64,000 bases of DNA from Acidobacteriota bacterium (lineage in GTDB: Bacteria > Acidobacteriota > Terriglobia > Terriglobales > Acidobacteriaceae). The stretch lies in assembly GCA_021793405.1 (NCBI GenBank), contig JAJYSV010000004.1, positions 80,593-144,592 of the forward strand, in the 5' to 3' direction. A program made the position numbers and the translations under genes. Below are positions 18,085-27,934 of this stretch, one piece after another. Positions within the stretch are counted from its first letter, which is position 1. Each line of letters begins with the position of its first letter. Below the pieces are notes generated by a model. The model saw nothing but the letters and a program-made list of their open reading frames with translations, had not been told where the DNA came from and did not search any database.

Positions 18085-19554
18085 ATGGAAGGCACAACGC
18101 AACAAGCCGTTCAAGACCCGGAACTTCCCCCCGGAGTGTCCCTGCTTCATTCACCGGAATCGAAGCTCCTGGATGCGCTGAGCAGGGTCCATCAATTGGA
18201 CGGACTGACGAACGCGGAGTACCTGTGGCTGGTGCGGCATAGCTGGGAGTTCTCCGCACCAGCCGGCACCCGCCTGTTCAGCGATGGCCAGCCTGCCACG
18301 CACATGACAATTCTATTGGCCGGGGAAATCCAGGTCCGGCGCCAGCATGCCAGCCAGGGAAGCCTCTTCATCGGACGGTCCGGGCAGATTACCGGGGTGC
18401 TTCCCTTCTCCCGCATGAAGACAACCGGCGGCAGCGGCGTCGTTTCCGAGCCGGTCTGGGCGCTGCAAATCGCCAGAGATCAGTTCCCGGAAATGCTGGC
18501 GGCCATTCCGTCCATGGGCCAGCGTTGCGTGTCGGTGCTGCTGGACAGGGTGCGGGAAGTCACCCGGCTGGAGCAGCAGTCGGAAAAGCTGACCGCGCTG
18601 GGAAAACTGGCCGCCAATTTGGCCCACGAACTGAATAATCCGGCCAGCGCGGCACAGCGGGCGGCCAGCAATCTGCTGGAAGAATTGCGCAACTATGGCA
18701 AGGTCAGTTTTCAGGCCGGAAAACTGTGTCTAACCGACGAGCAGGAACGTCGCTATATGGACTGGAATCGCGGCATTCGAACCGCCATTGAGGCTCGTTC
18801 GAAGCAGCCCCGCGCGCTCGAAGCGGGTATACAGGAAGAGCGGCTCAACCGCTGGCTGGAGAAACGAAAAGTTACTGAACCGTGGTCGATCGCGCCCGTT
18901 TTCGCTGAGGCCAGCATCGAACCCCAGGATCTGATTCCTCTGGATGAGTTTCTGGGTTGCGAAGCTGCCAACCTAGCCCTAAGCCACCTTGCTTCGACGC
19001 TTCGCGCCGAACGCATGACCGGTGCCGTGCTCGAATCGACCGCGCGGATCTTCGACCTGATTCGCGCCATCCAGCAATATTCCCACATGGACCAGGCCCC
19101 GCTGCAGGATATCGATATGGCCCAGTCTCTGGACGACACATTGAGCATGTTGCACTACAGGCTCAACGATGTGCGGGTAATCCGCGAGTACGACCCAAAA
19201 CTGCCGTGCATCACAGCCAATGGAAGCGAGCTGAATCAGGTATGGATGGCATTGCTGGAAAACGCCTTGGATGCAGTCCGAAACCGCGGAACGATCCGGG
19301 TACGCACCCAGGATGGCGGAGATATGGTGCGGGTCGAGATTTGGGACAACGGTCCGGGCATCCCTGCCGAATTGCATGATCGAATCTTCGAACCGTTTTT
19401 TACCACGAAGCCGATCGGGCTAGGATTGGGACTGAGCCTTGATACTGTGAATCGCATCCTAAGTCGCTACCGGGGGACAATCCATGTGCAGTCCGAACCC
19501 GGAGCAACATGTTTCCAAGTCAGAATTCCGTTGCATCAAACCGGAGCCTATTGA
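18085..19554 (+). CDS. cNMP-binding-domain sensor histidine kinase (orphan)
   Basis: 489-residue predicted cytoplasmic histidine kinase with no membrane segment. An N-terminal Crp-like cyclic-nucleotide-binding fold (about residues 45-155) includes GTRLFSDGQPATHMTILLAGEI. A HisKA helix has the phospho-acceptor His181 in LAANLAHELNNPASAA. A helical linker of about 190 residues follows, then an HATPase_c domain with N-box ENALDAV (about 390), G1 DNGPGIP (about 420), F-box FEPFFTT and G2 GLGLGLS. The arginine/glutamate set that binds cAMP in Crp is not obvious, so the ligand may be something else. No response regulator lies beside it, so the output partner is elsewhere. It follows the ilvC terminator and is monocistronic. 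Confidence 0.88.
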   Translation: MEGTTQQAVQDPELPPGVSLLHSPESKLLDALSRVHQLDGLTNAEYLWLVRHSWEFSAPAGTRLFSDGQPATHMTILLAGEIQVRRQHASQGSLFIGRSGQITGVLPFSRMKTTGGSGVVSEPVWALQIARDQFPEMLAAIPSMGQRCVSVLLDRVREVTRLEQQSEKLTALGKLAANLAHELNNPASAAQRAASNLLEELRNYGKVSFQAGKLCLTDEQERRYMDWNRGIRTAIEARSKQPRALEAGIQEERLNRWLEKRKVTEPWSIAPVFAEASIEPQDLIPLDEFLGCEAANLALSHLASTLRAERMTGAVLESTARIFDLIRAIQQYSHMDQAPLQDIDMAQSLDDTLSMLHYRLNDVRVIREYDPKLPCITANGSELNQVWMALLENALDAVRNRGTIRVRTQDGGDMVRVEIWDNGPGIPAELHDRIFEPFFTTKPIGLGLGLSLDTVNRILSRYRGTIHVQSEPGATCFQVRIPLHQTGAY

Positions 19555-19570
19555 GCCGGGTAAGCGCCGC

Positions 19571-19855
19571 CTATTTTTCGATTTCCACGCCGCGCCAAAA
19601 GGCAACATGATTTTTGATGGCGCGCGCCGCTGGCTTGGGATCGGGATAGTACCAGGCGGCGTCGGAATTTTCCTGCCCATCGACCAGGATAGTGTAATAG
19701 CGCGCCTGCCCCTTCCATGGACAGGTCGAAATTGTTGAACTGGATCGGAAGTATTCGCGATCGATCGACTCATGAGGAAAATAAACGTTGCCCTCTACCA
19801 GTTGAGTTTTCTCGCTCTCAGCCAGCACTCTGCCATTCCACACCGCTTTCGCCAT
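19571..19855 (-). CDS. DUF427-family protein
   Basis: 94-residue soluble protein with the DUF427 pattern: KAVWNGRVLAES at the start, VEGNVYFPHESI, then CPWKGQARYYTI and the closing AAWYYPDPKPAA. The family is a small beta-rich fold common in soil bacteria; no reaction is established. It covers nearly the whole normal length of the family. It converges on the histidine kinase gene with only 16 bases between stops. No ribosome-binding site stands out upstream of 19855. Confidence 0.85.
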   Translation of the reverse strand: MAKAVWNGRVLAESEKTQLVEGNVYFPHESIDREYFRSSSTISTCPWKGQARYYTILVDGQENSDAAWYYPDPKPAARAIKNHVAFWRGVEIEK

Positions 19856-19940
19856 AATTTCGCCTAGACTCCTTCATCTTTAACCATATCATCAGATGCG
19901 ATCCTGCGGTTGAAGACGCAAGTTGTATGAGTCACAAGCA

Positions 19941-19972
19941 AAGGGAGGACGCGCTTTAGCACGTCCTCCCTT
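19941..19972. terminator. 11-bp perfect hairpin, probable terminator
   Basis: AAGGGAGGACG (19941-19951) pairs perfectly with CGTCCTCCCTT (19962-19972) around a 10-base loop. It lies 44 bases beyond the stop of the minus-strand gene at 20017-20343 and before the start side of the DUF427 gene. There is no long T-run on the minus strand, so termination is likely but the mechanism is not certain. Confidence 0.6.
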
Positions 19973-20016
19973 CCTAGGATTTTCCAGCCACGCCGGAAGT
20001 CTCATTGAGCTGCCGC

Positions 20017-20343
20017 TTACATGCTGCTGCCGCCTGCTTTCATAACTTTATCTACATGAATGCTGCTGCTGGAAGGATCGACCGTGGCGACAACCCTGAC
20101 GTGGTCGCCGTAGTAGTCGCCGACAGCATTGGTGTTATCGATGGTCCACACCTTGTTCTTGGAGTCTACAAAAACGGGCTTCTGGCCTGACGCCACGCAC
20201 TTTTTCACGCATGCGGTTGTGTGCATGGATGCACCGCATTTGGAATCGCCGATCCAGCCGGTGAGTTTGTGGGTCTTCGCTGTTTGAGCACCGGCCAATG
20301 CCGTCATGCTACCGAGAGCCAATACAAATGCGATACGCTTCAT
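20017..20343 (-). CDS. small secreted cysteine-containing protein
   Basis: 108-residue predicted exported protein: Sec signal MKRIAFVLALGSMTALAGAQ, then a beta-rich mature part with TGWIGDSKCGAS, a C-x3-C pair in TACVKKCVASG, and a strand pattern KPVFVDSKNKVWTIDN. This pattern of W-I-x-DS-x-CG followed by paired cysteines is frequent in small secreted proteins of Acidobacteriota; function unknown. The start at 20343 is set by the signal peptide and AGAGG about 9 bases upstream; a longer frame to 20484 adds a non-signal stretch. Downstream hairpin at 19941-19972. Confidence 0.75.
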   Translation of the reverse strand: MKRIAFVLALGSMTALAGAQTAKTHKLTGWIGDSKCGASMHTTACVKKCVASGQKPVFVDSKNKVWTIDNTNAVGDYYGDHVRVVATVDPSSSSIHVDKVMKAGGSSM

Positions 20344-20515
20344 GGTCTGATCCTCTGAACTTTCTTCCCGGGAAGGGAACTCTAACTGTAACCACATCTT
20401 TGTATCCGGTTGGATGCAGGATTGGCAAGCCGACTTTCCATCCCGGGAAAACCCACAGTCGGATTTTTCACAGCATGGAATCAAATGTTTCGTGGATCAA
20501 TCGGACAGCAAATAC

Positions 20516-20959
20516 CTACAACGCGCGTTGCTGGATCGACTTCAGCATCGCCTGGAATCTATCGCGAGCAGCCGGGTATTTCTCGATGAGCTGCGTTGTC
20601 TGACGCATGAATGGCATGCCCATTTTGTTCTGATATTCGTCTCGAAAGGCATGAAACTTGGCGAAAATATAAATTCCCTCGCCATTCGAGTCGATGAACA
20701 GGTCCGATTTCACGGCGCCATGGTTCACCAGCGAAGCCGCCATTTCCCAGTAGCTGATCACCTGACGGAAATAGGCGTTCTCCTGCGTGTCCCCGCCCTG
20801 AGCCAGGGCCACAAATTCCTGAGCAGATTTCGGACTGAATTCAAAGATCAGCCAGTGGCGCGCCTTGCGCAGGAGTGCCTCCCTGCGAAGGTCGTACAGC
20901 TTGAGAATGATATCGGCATCGTTGTGCGTGGCAATCTGACTTTCCATGTGTGATGGCAT
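20516..20959 (-). CDS. conserved hypothetical protein
   Basis: 147-residue, soluble, mainly helical protein with no signal or membrane segment. The recognisable core is DADIILKLYDLRREALLRKAR, here given as residues 14-34, then VISYWEMAASLVNHGAV and DSNGEGIYIFAKFH. I recognise this as a family widespread in Acidobacteriota, always without assigned role. The ATG at 20959 has AAAGGG immediately before it; the ATG four codons later (20947) has better spacing to the same sequence and may be the real start. It is separated by six bases from the upstream methyltransferase gene on the same strand, so the two are probably co-transcribed. Confidence 0.7.
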   Translation of the reverse strand: MPSHMESQIATHNDADIILKLYDLRREALLRKARHWLIFEFSPKSAQEFVALAQGGDTQENAYFRQVISYWEMAASLVNHGAVKSDLFIDSNGEGIYIFAKFHAFRDEYQNKMGMPFMRQTTQLIEKYPAARDRFQAMLKSIQQRAL

Positions 20960-20965
20960 CCCTTT

Positions 20966-21601
20966 CTAATTATGCTTAATACCTGAAAGCAGCGCCAATT
21001 CGCGCCACTTCCAGAGACAATCTACATCGCGAAATCCTATCTGGCGCAACCAATCGAGTTGATCCTCCACACTGGCACATTGATTGGATGGATCTTCCGC
21101 TGCCGTCGTCATTCCCATCTCCCGGTAAAAATCTTCGTGCAGCTTGTGTGTCGGCGAGGATACATGCTCCAAATTGCAGAACACGCCGCCAGGTTCGAGC
21201 ATGGTGAAGATCTCTCCATACAAAGCAAACTTGCGGGCATCGCTCAAATGGTGAATGGCCAAGCTGGACACAACAACATCGAATTCGCCAAGGACAGGTA
21301 AGGGATTGTCCAGGTTATGTTCCACTACGGAAACTTCCGAAACCGCCGCAAAGCGCTCGCGTGCAGCCGCCAGCATCGCAGGCGAAAAGTCCATTGCCAC
21401 GCCATGCGCTCGTGGATTGGCTAGTTTTACAAGGCTGAGCAATCGGCCATCGCCGGCTCCCAAATCCAGGACTCTGCGGACGTTTGAGGGCAGCAGTTCA
21501 AGCACCACCCGTTCGCCTTCCGTACGATGAGGAATTGTATCGGCCCTCGCCAGATAGGCAAGCGCATGGGCTGTGGTTGCATATTCGTTCCGAATGTCCA
21601 T
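20966..21601 (-). CDS. class I SAM-dependent methyltransferase
   Basis: 211-residue cytoplasmic methyltransferase of the Rossmann class. Motif I is [17 protein letters not shown] (about residues 42-58), the acidic end of strand 2 is [14 protein letters not shown], and post-motif segments include [15 protein letters not shown] and [12 protein letters not shown]. The substrate cannot be predicted. GGGGG lies five bases before the ATG at 21601, favouring this over 21619. It sits 23 bases downstream of the topA stop on the same strand and six bases upstream of the hypothetical gene, so all three may share a transcript. Confidence 0.88.
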   Translation of the reverse strand: MDIRNEYATTAHALAYLARADTIPHRTEGERVVLELLPSNVRRVLDLGAGDGRLLSLVKLANPRAHGVAMDFSPAMLAAARERFAAVSEVSVVEHNLDNPLPVLGEFDVVVSSLAIHHLSDARKFALYGEIFTMLEPGGVFCNLEHVSSPTHKLHEDFYREMGMTTAAEDPSNQCASVEDQLDWLRQIGFRDVDCLWKWRELALLSGIKHN

Positions 21602-21624
21602 TATCGCCCCCTTGTGCAAAAGTC

Positions 21625-24450
21625 CTATACAGCCAGCGGTTCGGGCTGTTTCTCTTCTGCTGCAGGCGCATCGCCAATGCGTTCCTCATAATGGCAAACG
21701 ACTGTTTTTGCGGGAACTGCGGGCGCGTCGCCGGTGGACTTTTTGCGACCTTTGCCGCGTTTTTCCTCGGCCGCACTCTGCTTCTCGTTGTTCGGACAGA
21801 CCAGATACACACCGGACTTAAGCGACTTCTCTAACAAATACGGGCTGCCGCATTCCGGACAGGTCTGCGGAACAGGCTTCAGATTTGACGTGAAATCGCA
21901 CTCCGGATAATTCGTGCACCCGTAGAAGAAGTTTCCACGCCGCGCTTTCCGCTCCGCAATGTCTCCCGTGCCGCAGATGGGACACTTCACTCCCGTTAAG
22001 TTCTGCTTGATGTACTTGCACTTGGGATAGCCGCTGCACGAGACGAACTCCCCGTACTGGCCGGTTCGCAAAACCAGTTGCATTCCACACTTGGGACAAG
22101 TTTCGTCCAGCGGGACAGCGGGCTTCTGCTGCTGTTTATGCGTCAGCTTGCGGATGGTCTTGCATGGCGGATCTTCGCTGTAGCCAGGACACGCCATGAA
22201 CTGGCCGAATGGACCGTTACGCAGTACCATGACTCGTCCGCAGTTCTCGCAGAACTCTTCCTCCGCCTCTGCTCCCTGGGCATCTGCTGTCTGCAGATTA
22301 GGCTTCGCCTCATAATTTTCTCGGGTGAAGGTACAGCTTACCTGCTCCACTACCAGTTTGCGGTCGGGCCCGGCGGCTGCGGCCAATGCAGATTCCAGTT
22401 CCTTCTTGTTTGTGGCTGTCGCAGCCACGGGCGCAGGTTCCGTGCCGCCAGTGGTTTTCACCGTCATCGGGTAATCGAGCTTGGCTTCAATTTTCTTGAT
22501 CGCCTTCTTCGTATCTTTTTCCCACGCGGAACTGGCGACCGTAACCGGCTTCTTCTTGTCATAGGCGGAGCATGCGTAGAATGAACCGAATTTACCCCAT
22601 TTCAGCACCAGCGGCGCTCCGCACTGCGGACATATTTCTTCCGTCGGCTGTTCCATCCGCTTGATGTCTTCCATGTTTTTGTCGGCGACCTTCAACTCCT
22701 CCTGAAAGTAGCTGTAGAACCCGCGCAGCAAATCCGTCCACTTCTCCGTGCCGTCTTCCACCGCATCCAGTTCCACTTCCAGCTTGGCCGTGTATGCCGG
22801 ATCGAAGATGTAAGGAAAGTTTTTCACCAGCAGGTCATTTACCACCTGGCCCAGTTCGGTTGGATAAAATTTGCCAGATCCTTTCGGCGGAACTTTCACC
22901 GCGTACTCCCGGTCCTGGATCGTGCTGATGATCGAGGCATATGTGGATGGCCGGCCAATGCCGCGCTCTTCCAGTTCCTTCACCAGGGAAGCCTCATTGA
23001 AACGGGGCGGCGGCTCGGTAAAATGCTGCTCCGGTTTCAGGGCATTCAGGGTTAGCGGTTGCCCGTCGTTCAGCTGTGGCAAGCGGTTGCTCAGCGCCTC
23101 ATCATCCGCATCTTTCGCGTCTTTCGCCTCTTCGTAAATCTTGAGAAAGCCGTCGAACTTCAAGACGGATCCGGTTACGCGGTAGTCGTAATTGCGATCC
23201 GCTTTGGCAACGATGTCTACCGTCGTCTGATCGAACACGGCCTGCACCATCTGCGAGGCGACAAAGCGCTGCCAGATGAGCTTGTAGAGTTTGTATTGCT
23301 CGTCGCTCAGATACTGCTTGATCTCATCCGGCGCCAATTCGACGTTTGTCGGACGAATGGCTTCATGCGCGTCCTGCGCGTCTTTCTTGCTTTTGAAAAC
23401 GTTTGGGCTCGCCGGCATATACTTCTGCCCAAGTTTTTTCCCGATGTAGGCACGCGCCTCTTCAATCGCATCCGGCGAGACGCGAGTCGAGTCGGTACGC
23501 ATATAGGTGATCAGACCCACCGTCCCCTGACCGCCGACCTCGACGCCTTCATACAAACGCTGCGCCACACCCATCGTCCGTCGCACGTTGAAGCCGAGTT
23601 TGCGCGATGCATCCTGCTGCAGTTTGCTGGTGGTAAATGGGGCGGTCGGATTCTGCCGGCGCTCTTTCTTTTCGACGGACCGCACCTTCCAGTCAGCGGT
23701 TTTCAATGCGGCAACAATGGCATCCGTCTCCGCCTGGTTTGGAAGTGACGGAGTGTTCACCGTCTCGACGGTCGCTCGCTTGCCATCGATGCCTAGAAAG
23801 CGCGCCGTAAACTCCTGCTCGTCTTTCCCGCCGCCCGTCCCAGGCGTCAGCAGCGCATCCAGTGTCCAATATTCCACTGGCTTGAATGCCTTGATCTCCC
23901 GCTCGCGTTCGACAATCAAACGCACCGCTACGGTTTGCACCCTGCCCGCCGACAAACCACGTCGCACCTTGTCCCACAAGAGCGGAGAAATCTGATAGCC
24001 CACAATTCGGTCCAGCACACGCCGCGTCTGCTGCGCATCCACCAGACGCGCATCGACGTTGCCCGCATGTTGAAAGGCGGCCTTCACGGCCTTCTGCGTG
24101 ATTTCGTTAAACGTGACTCGCTGGATCTTCGCTTTATTGCGAAGTTGCGGCTTCAACTGCAACTCCAGATGCCACGCAATGGCCTCGCCTTCGCGGTCAG
24201 GATCAGGCGCGAGGTATACGGCATCCGCGGTCGACGCTAGCTTCTTCAGCCGCTCGACGACCTTCTCTTTGCCAGGCATCACAATCAGCTCCGGCTCGAA
24301 TGTGCCGTTTTCCAGTTCCACGCCGATCTTGCTTTTCGGCAAATCCATAATGTGGCCAAGCGAGGCCTCCACGATGAAATCCTTGCCGAGATATTTGTTG
24401 ATCGTCTTCGCCTTCGCGGGAGATTCGACGATCACGAGTGACTTTGCCAT
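21625..24450 (-). CDS. topA: DNA topoisomerase I
   Basis: 941-residue type IA topoisomerase that relaxes negative supercoils. The Toprim domain begins at [18 protein letters not shown] and includes [14 protein letters not shown] (about residue 82). The core holds the DNA-nicking tyrosine in [16 protein letters not shown] (about residue 310) and [16 protein letters not shown]. The C-terminus carries five zinc-ribbon units of the CxxC...C type, starting at CPQCGAP, CENCGRV, CPKCGMQ, CPICGTG and CPECGSP. The last unit lacks its final cysteine and a lysine/alanine/proline tail follows. Length is normal for TopA with extra ribbons. Its start at 24450 is followed upstream by 225 bases without a gene before dprA. 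Confidence 0.96.
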   Translation of the reverse strand: MAKSLVIVESPAKAKTINKYLGKDFIVEASLGHIMDLPKSKIGVELENGTFEPELIVMPGKEKVVERLKKLASTADAVYLAPDPDREGEAIAWHLELQLKPQLRNKAKIQRVTFNEITQKAVKAAFQHAGNVDARLVDAQQTRRVLDRIVGYQISPLLWDKVRRGLSAGRVQTVAVRLIVEREREIKAFKPVEYWTLDALLTPGTGGGKDEQEFTARFLGIDGKRATVETVNTPSLPNQAETDAIVAALKTADWKVRSVEKKERRQNPTAPFTTSKLQQDASRKLGFNVRRTMGVAQRLYEGVEVGGQGTVGLITYMRTDSTRVSPDAIEEARAYIGKKLGQKYMPASPNVFKSKKDAQDAHEAIRPTNVELAPDEIKQYLSDEQYKLYKLIWQRFVASQMVQAVFDQTTVDIVAKADRNYDYRVTGSVLKFDGFLKIYEEAKDAKDADDEALSNRLPQLNDGQPLTLNALKPEQHFTEPPPRFNEASLVKELEERGIGRPSTYASIISTIQDREYAVKVPPKGSGKFYPTELGQVVNDLLVKNFPYIFDPAYTAKLEVELDAVEDGTEKWTDLLRGFYSYFQEELKVADKNMEDIKRMEQPTEEICPQCGAPLVLKWGKFGSFYACSAYDKKKPVTVASSAWEKDTKKAIKKIEAKLDYPMTVKTTGGTEPAPVAATATNKKELESALAAAAGPDRKLVVEQVSCTFTRENYEAKPNLQTADAQGAEAEEEFCENCGRVMVLRNGPFGQFMACPGYSEDPPCKTIRKLTHKQQQKPAVPLDETCPKCGMQLVLRTGQYGEFVSCSGYPKCKYIKQNLTGVKCPICGTGDIAERKARRGNFFYGCTNYPECDFTSNLKPVPQTCPECGSPYLLEKSLKSGVYLVCPNNEKQSAAEEKRGKGRKKSTGDAPAVPAKTVVCHYEERIGDAPAAEEKQPEPLAV

Positions 24451-24675
24451 TCCAGATACACTTCCTTGTTCAGTAACGAATCGTATGTTGTTCGGAATGC
24501 TCTAAAGGACGCTATGCTCCGAATTAGGTAACAAGAGCGAAACTACCATGGTTTTGCTCGGTGATACCAGTGCGCGGCTGAAACTCCTCTGGACTTCGCT
24601 TCCGAAACGGCCAGTTCCGACCCGATCGGACAAAGATGGAAATATGGGTTGCACCGGCTGCGAGATTGGCTCGTT

Positions 24676-25887
24676 CTAAAATGTCCTCACGTAGTTTTTG
24701 CCCGGCATGGCACGCACGCGCCCGGCAAGTTCCAGCTCAAACAGCGCGGTAAAAATCTCCGACGAACTCAATTTGTCTTCCAGCATCTCGACCAATTCAT
24801 CCAGTTGCAGTGCCTGGTCCGGACGCAACGCATCGAAGACGCGCGCCTGATCTTCCGGCAGATCGGGCAAATCCGGCTTGCTGAACAAAGATGCAGCAGA
24901 CCCGTCGGAAGATGCAATTCCCTGCCGTTCCTCCACCTCCATGCGTATCTCCGTGGGCAGTTCTTCCCACACGTCTTCCCACGTGGCTACCAGCTTGGCG
25001 CCTTGTTTAATCAACGTGTTCGGGCCCCAGGAGTTCTTCGACGTCACATTGCCGGGGACCGCGAACACTTCGCGATTTTGTTCCAGCGCGCATCGAGCGG
25101 TAATTCGCGTGCCGCTGTTTTCGCCGGCCTCAATCACCAGCACGCCGACGCTCATGCCGCTGAGTATTCTGTTGCGAATGGGAAAGTTCTGCGGCGCGGG
25201 AAAGGTTCCCATCGGATATTCGCTGAGAATTGCGCCTCCCGCCTCGAGGATCTGCTCCGCCAGTCGCTTGTTCTCCTTGGGATAGATGACATCGATCCCG
25301 GTGCCCCAAACGGCGATGGTTTTGCCGCGCGCATCGAGCGCGCCGCGATGCGCCGCTGTATCGACACCCCGCGCCATGCCGCTCAAAATAATCAAGCCAT
25401 GCGCTGCCAGATCGCGGGCCAGCATCTCCGCCATTCCTGTTCCATAGGGCGTGGGATGGCGCGTCCCGACGATTGCAATTCCAGGCTGCGCCAGCGACGC
25501 TTTGTCGCCGCGCAACCACAACACGGTGGGAGGATCGTAGATCTCGCGCAACCGCTCCGGATATTCGTCGTCCGCGGGGGTGATCAGCGTTCCACCACCC
25601 TCCTGCACACGCTTCCATTCTTTTTCCGCTTCGATCAGGGATTTGCCGGAAACGATCGACTGCGCCGACACGGCCGGCAGGCGCAAGCCTTCCAACTGTG
25701 TCAGCGGCAGAGCCAGCACGCCTTCCGCGCTGCCAACGGTGTTGACGGCCCGCCAAATGCGAGTCATTCCAAGACGGCTGGTCATCGCAAGCGCAAGCCA
25801 TGCCCGCCGCTCGCCATCCAGCACCTGCGGATCGGCCGGATCAAGGATGCTCTTTGCGCTATCGGAAGATCGGGAAGGAATATTCAT
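24676..25887 (-). CDS. dprA: DNA-processing protein DprA
   Basis: 403-residue Smf/DprA protein, which binds incoming single-stranded DNA and loads RecA during transformation. An N-terminal helical region (about 20-75) precedes the Rossmann-like core with GIAIVGTRHPTPYG, LSGMARGVDTAAHRGAL, AVWGTGIDVIYP, FPIRNRILSGMS and EAGENSGT. A C-terminal winged-helix part (about 340-400) follows. The ATG at 25887 is used; a TTG two codons earlier is less likely. No strong ribosome-binding site. It reads toward topA, a common neighbour order, with a 225-base gap. Together with cinA elsewhere in the window it suggests potential for natural competence, which is not proof of it. Confidence 0.95.
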   Translation of the reverse strand: MNIPSRSSDSAKSILDPADPQVLDGERRAWLALAMTSRLGMTRIWRAVNTVGSAEGVLALPLTQLEGLRLPAVSAQSIVSGKSLIEAEKEWKRVQEGGGTLITPADDEYPERLREIYDPPTVLWLRGDKASLAQPGIAIVGTRHPTPYGTGMAEMLARDLAAHGLIILSGMARGVDTAAHRGALDARGKTIAVWGTGIDVIYPKENKRLAEQILEAGGAILSEYPMGTFPAPQNFPIRNRILSGMSVGVLVIEAGENSGTRITARCALEQNREVFAVPGNVTSKNSWGPNTLIKQGAKLVATWEDVWEELPTEIRMEVEERQGIASSDGSAASLFSKPDLPDLPEDQARVFDALRPDQALQLDELVEMLEDKLSSSEIFTALFELELAGRVRAMPGKNYVRTF

Positions 25888-26051
25888 GATCAAAACAATT
25901 CATCAGCCAACAATTCCGGGCGATAAATATCTTCGCCTGAAAATTGACTCGATGTTGCGAGAGCGTATCCGGGGCTGGCTGGAATGTCAAGCAGGGCGAC
26001 GATGAAGGCAGGGATTTCCAGTGGATATCGCGCGATAGAGAAGCTGAAGAA

Positions 26052-26210
26052 CTATGCGGTCTGCAACGATTCGTGCGCTGACTTCAGCTTTGCCAGAAGA
26101 AAAAGCGCGGCGACGAACAAGGAACCGCTGAGAAACAGTCCAATCAGGCCCAGGAACATGCTTCCCAATCCTAGGAGCTTCAGGAAAAATGTAATCGCGG
26201 ATGCACTCAT
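26052..26210 (-). CDS. small membrane protein
   Basis: 52-codon frame (MSASAITFFLKLLG to the end HESLQTA) with one long hydrophobic span of about 30 residues, rich in leucine, phenylalanine and glycine, enough for one or two membrane crossings, and a short basic tail. An in-frame upstream start at 26315 would add a less plausible leader. No family is recognised and the ribosome-binding site is weak. It sits in the 415-base gap between dprA and mqnA, read divergently from mqnA. Confidence 0.4.
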   Translation of the reverse strand: MSASAITFFLKLLGLGSMFLGLIGLFLSGSLFVAALFLLAKLKSAHESLQTA

Positions 26211-26302
26211 GGCTGATATCTTACCGCACAAGCGGACCGCCGCGCTTGCTGCAAAAGATGTACGCTGCAATCTTGATGCAGAGCATATTGTTACACTGAA
26301 CC

Positions 26303-27190
26303 GTGATAGTAACATCGCAGGTTTGCGCTTCTTTTCCGCGCCTTAGCATCTCCGCTATTCGCTTTCTCAATCCGGCGCCGCTGATGTGGGACTTTGAACA
26401 TCCGCCGGAAATGGCGCGGCTGGCAGAGCGCTATCGAATTCATTCCGCGATGCCGTCGCGGTGCGCGGCGGAATTGGCCGATGGTACCGCCGATATCGGG
26501 CTGATTCCAATTTCCGCGTATGCAACGACACCGGAGCTGGCCATCCTGCCCGGCTGCACCATCGCTTCGCTCGGTCGTGTCCGCTCCATCATTCTCGTGG
26601 TCAAGCATCCAGATGGCATACAAGCGGTGCGCCGCGTTGCCGGCGACACAGCCTCGCGCGCATCGAATGCCTATGCGCAAATCATCTTTCGAAAATTCCT
26701 TGGCGTCGAACCGGAATTTGTTCTCCATACCCCCAATCTGGAGGCCATGCTCGATGACTGCGATGCAGCGATCCTGATTGGCGACCCGGCTCTGCTGGCG
26801 CTGGAAGACAAGGCTGCGCGATTCGCCCGAACGGGCCAGCATCTGGACTATCTGGACCTGGGACAGGAATGGAAACGCCATACCGGCCTGCCATGGGTTT
26901 CCGCCGTGTGGGCGGTGCGACCCGATGCTGTCGCCGTATCCGGCCTGACGTCCGCCAGCATCATCGACGATTTCGTCCGGTCGCGTGACCACGGCATGAC
27001 ACACATCGAGGACCTTGTCCGTGAATGGGCGCCTCGTATTCCGGTGCCGGCGGCAACGATTCGCACCTATCTCTCCACGAATATTCATTACGTGCTGGAC
27101 GAGCCATGCCTCGCGGGAATGGAATTGTTCTTCCGCTACGCGGCCGAATGCGGCGTCCTGCCGCCCGCACCCCAGCTTCGCTTCCTCTAG
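26303..27190 (+). CDS. mqnA: chorismate dehydratase, menaquinone (futalosine) pathway
   Basis: 295-residue protein of the MqnA/MqnD periplasmic-binding-like fold. The N-terminus ISAIRFLNPAPLMWDFEH and the segments DIGLIPISAYAT and GDPALLALE are family marks; MqnA removes water from chorismate to start the futalosine route to menaquinone. Length is normal (about 280). MqnD is the alternative but the N-terminus fits MqnA better. The GTG start at 26303 lacks a clear ribosome-binding site. No other mqn gene is adjacent. The finding implies menaquinone-based respiration, consistent with the quinol-linked cytochrome at 6.3 kb. Confidence 0.85.
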   Translation: MIVTSQVCASFPRLSISAIRFLNPAPLMWDFEHPPEMARLAERYRIHSAMPSRCAAELADGTADIGLIPISAYATTPELAILPGCTIASLGRVRSIILVVKHPDGIQAVRRVAGDTASRASNAYAQIIFRKFLGVEPEFVLHTPNLEAMLDDCDAAILIGDPALLALEDKAARFARTGQHLDYLDLGQEWKRHTGLPWVSAVWAVRPDAVAVSGLTSASIIDDFVRSRDHGMTHIEDLVREWAPRIPVPAATIRTYLSTNIHYVLDEPCLAGMELFFRYAAECGVLPPAPQLRFL

Positions 27191-27373
27191 CCCATGCCGG
27201 TCTTCAAGCTTCCAGAGAAAATACATTCCTCTATGGGCTGAGATACATACGCTAGTTTGTGCTGCGGAAGATTTCCACGCCGGTATAATGGCCTCAGGCC
27301 AGTAATTGAAAGCCTGCTTGGAATTTCCTCGATCCCCCAGCCTCTTGAAGAGCACACTCCCTAAGGCACATCT

Positions 27374-27715
27374 ATGAAAGTAAGTCGGATTATCGCATCG
27401 CACGCGTGGTTACTTGCCGCATGCATGGCAGGGGCACAGGTACGGACTCCTGCGCCAACTGCCAACCATCCAGCAACCATGCAAAATACTACCCAGCCGG
27501 ATGCGAACAGGGCTCAAGCGCAGAAAGCGCAGGCTAAAGAAGTCAAGCGGCAAGTCAAGTATAAGAATAAGGCGGCAAAAGACCGAGTGAATGCTCTCAA
27601 GGAGCAGGAGAAGGCCTCAAAAAGCCGGGCCAAGGCAAACAGACAGCGAGACAAATCTGACGTGGATCTAGCCAAGGCCGCCACCGAGCAGGAACAGTCT
27701 ACTCCGCAACCGTAA
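27374..27715 (+). CDS. small exported Lys/Ala/Gln-rich helical protein
   Basis: 113-residue frame with a probable Sec signal (MKVSRIIASHAWLLAACMAGAQ). A proline/threonine-rich linker and a very hydrophilic region (about residues 45-110) follow, built almost only of lysine, alanine, glutamine, arginine, aspartate and glutamate, which should form a long charged helix. There is one cysteine, near the signal end (AACMAG), but the lipobox is imperfect. No known family. AAGG lies eight bases before the ATG. It stands alone between mqnA and the convergent glycosyltransferase fragment. Confidence 0.6.
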   Translation: MKVSRIIASHAWLLAACMAGAQVRTPAPTANHPATMQNTTQPDANRAQAQKAQAKEVKRQVKYKNKAAKDRVNALKEQEKASKSRAKANRQRDKSDVDLAKAATEQEQSTPQP

Positions 27716-27934
27716 CCAGCCGTGCAAACGCACTCCAGAGTTCTTCGAGCGCGGGATTGGCATGTTCCAACGATTCTTCGCAGCTGCTGGTGATAAAGCG
27801 CATGCCTCACTTGGATTCCAGTTGTGACCTTCCGACTGTTTCGGAGGGTCTTTCACTTTGTACGGTTGGCGCAACGAAGGCCGACCATCTTTCCGGCTGC
27901 ATCCCATAAGGAGCCGAAGACGCGCCGCGCGGCC

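Noticed and set aside
20430..20468. Hairpin CCGACT/AGTCGG followed by TTTTT on the plus strand
   Set aside because: No plus-strand gene precedes it; both neighbouring genes are on the minus strand, where no T-run follows, so a terminator call is not supported.
27699..27803. 34-codon minus-strand frame starting MRFITSSCEESLEH
   Set aside because: Too short to judge, no ribosome-binding site noticed, overlaps the end of the convergent gene; conservation data would be needed.
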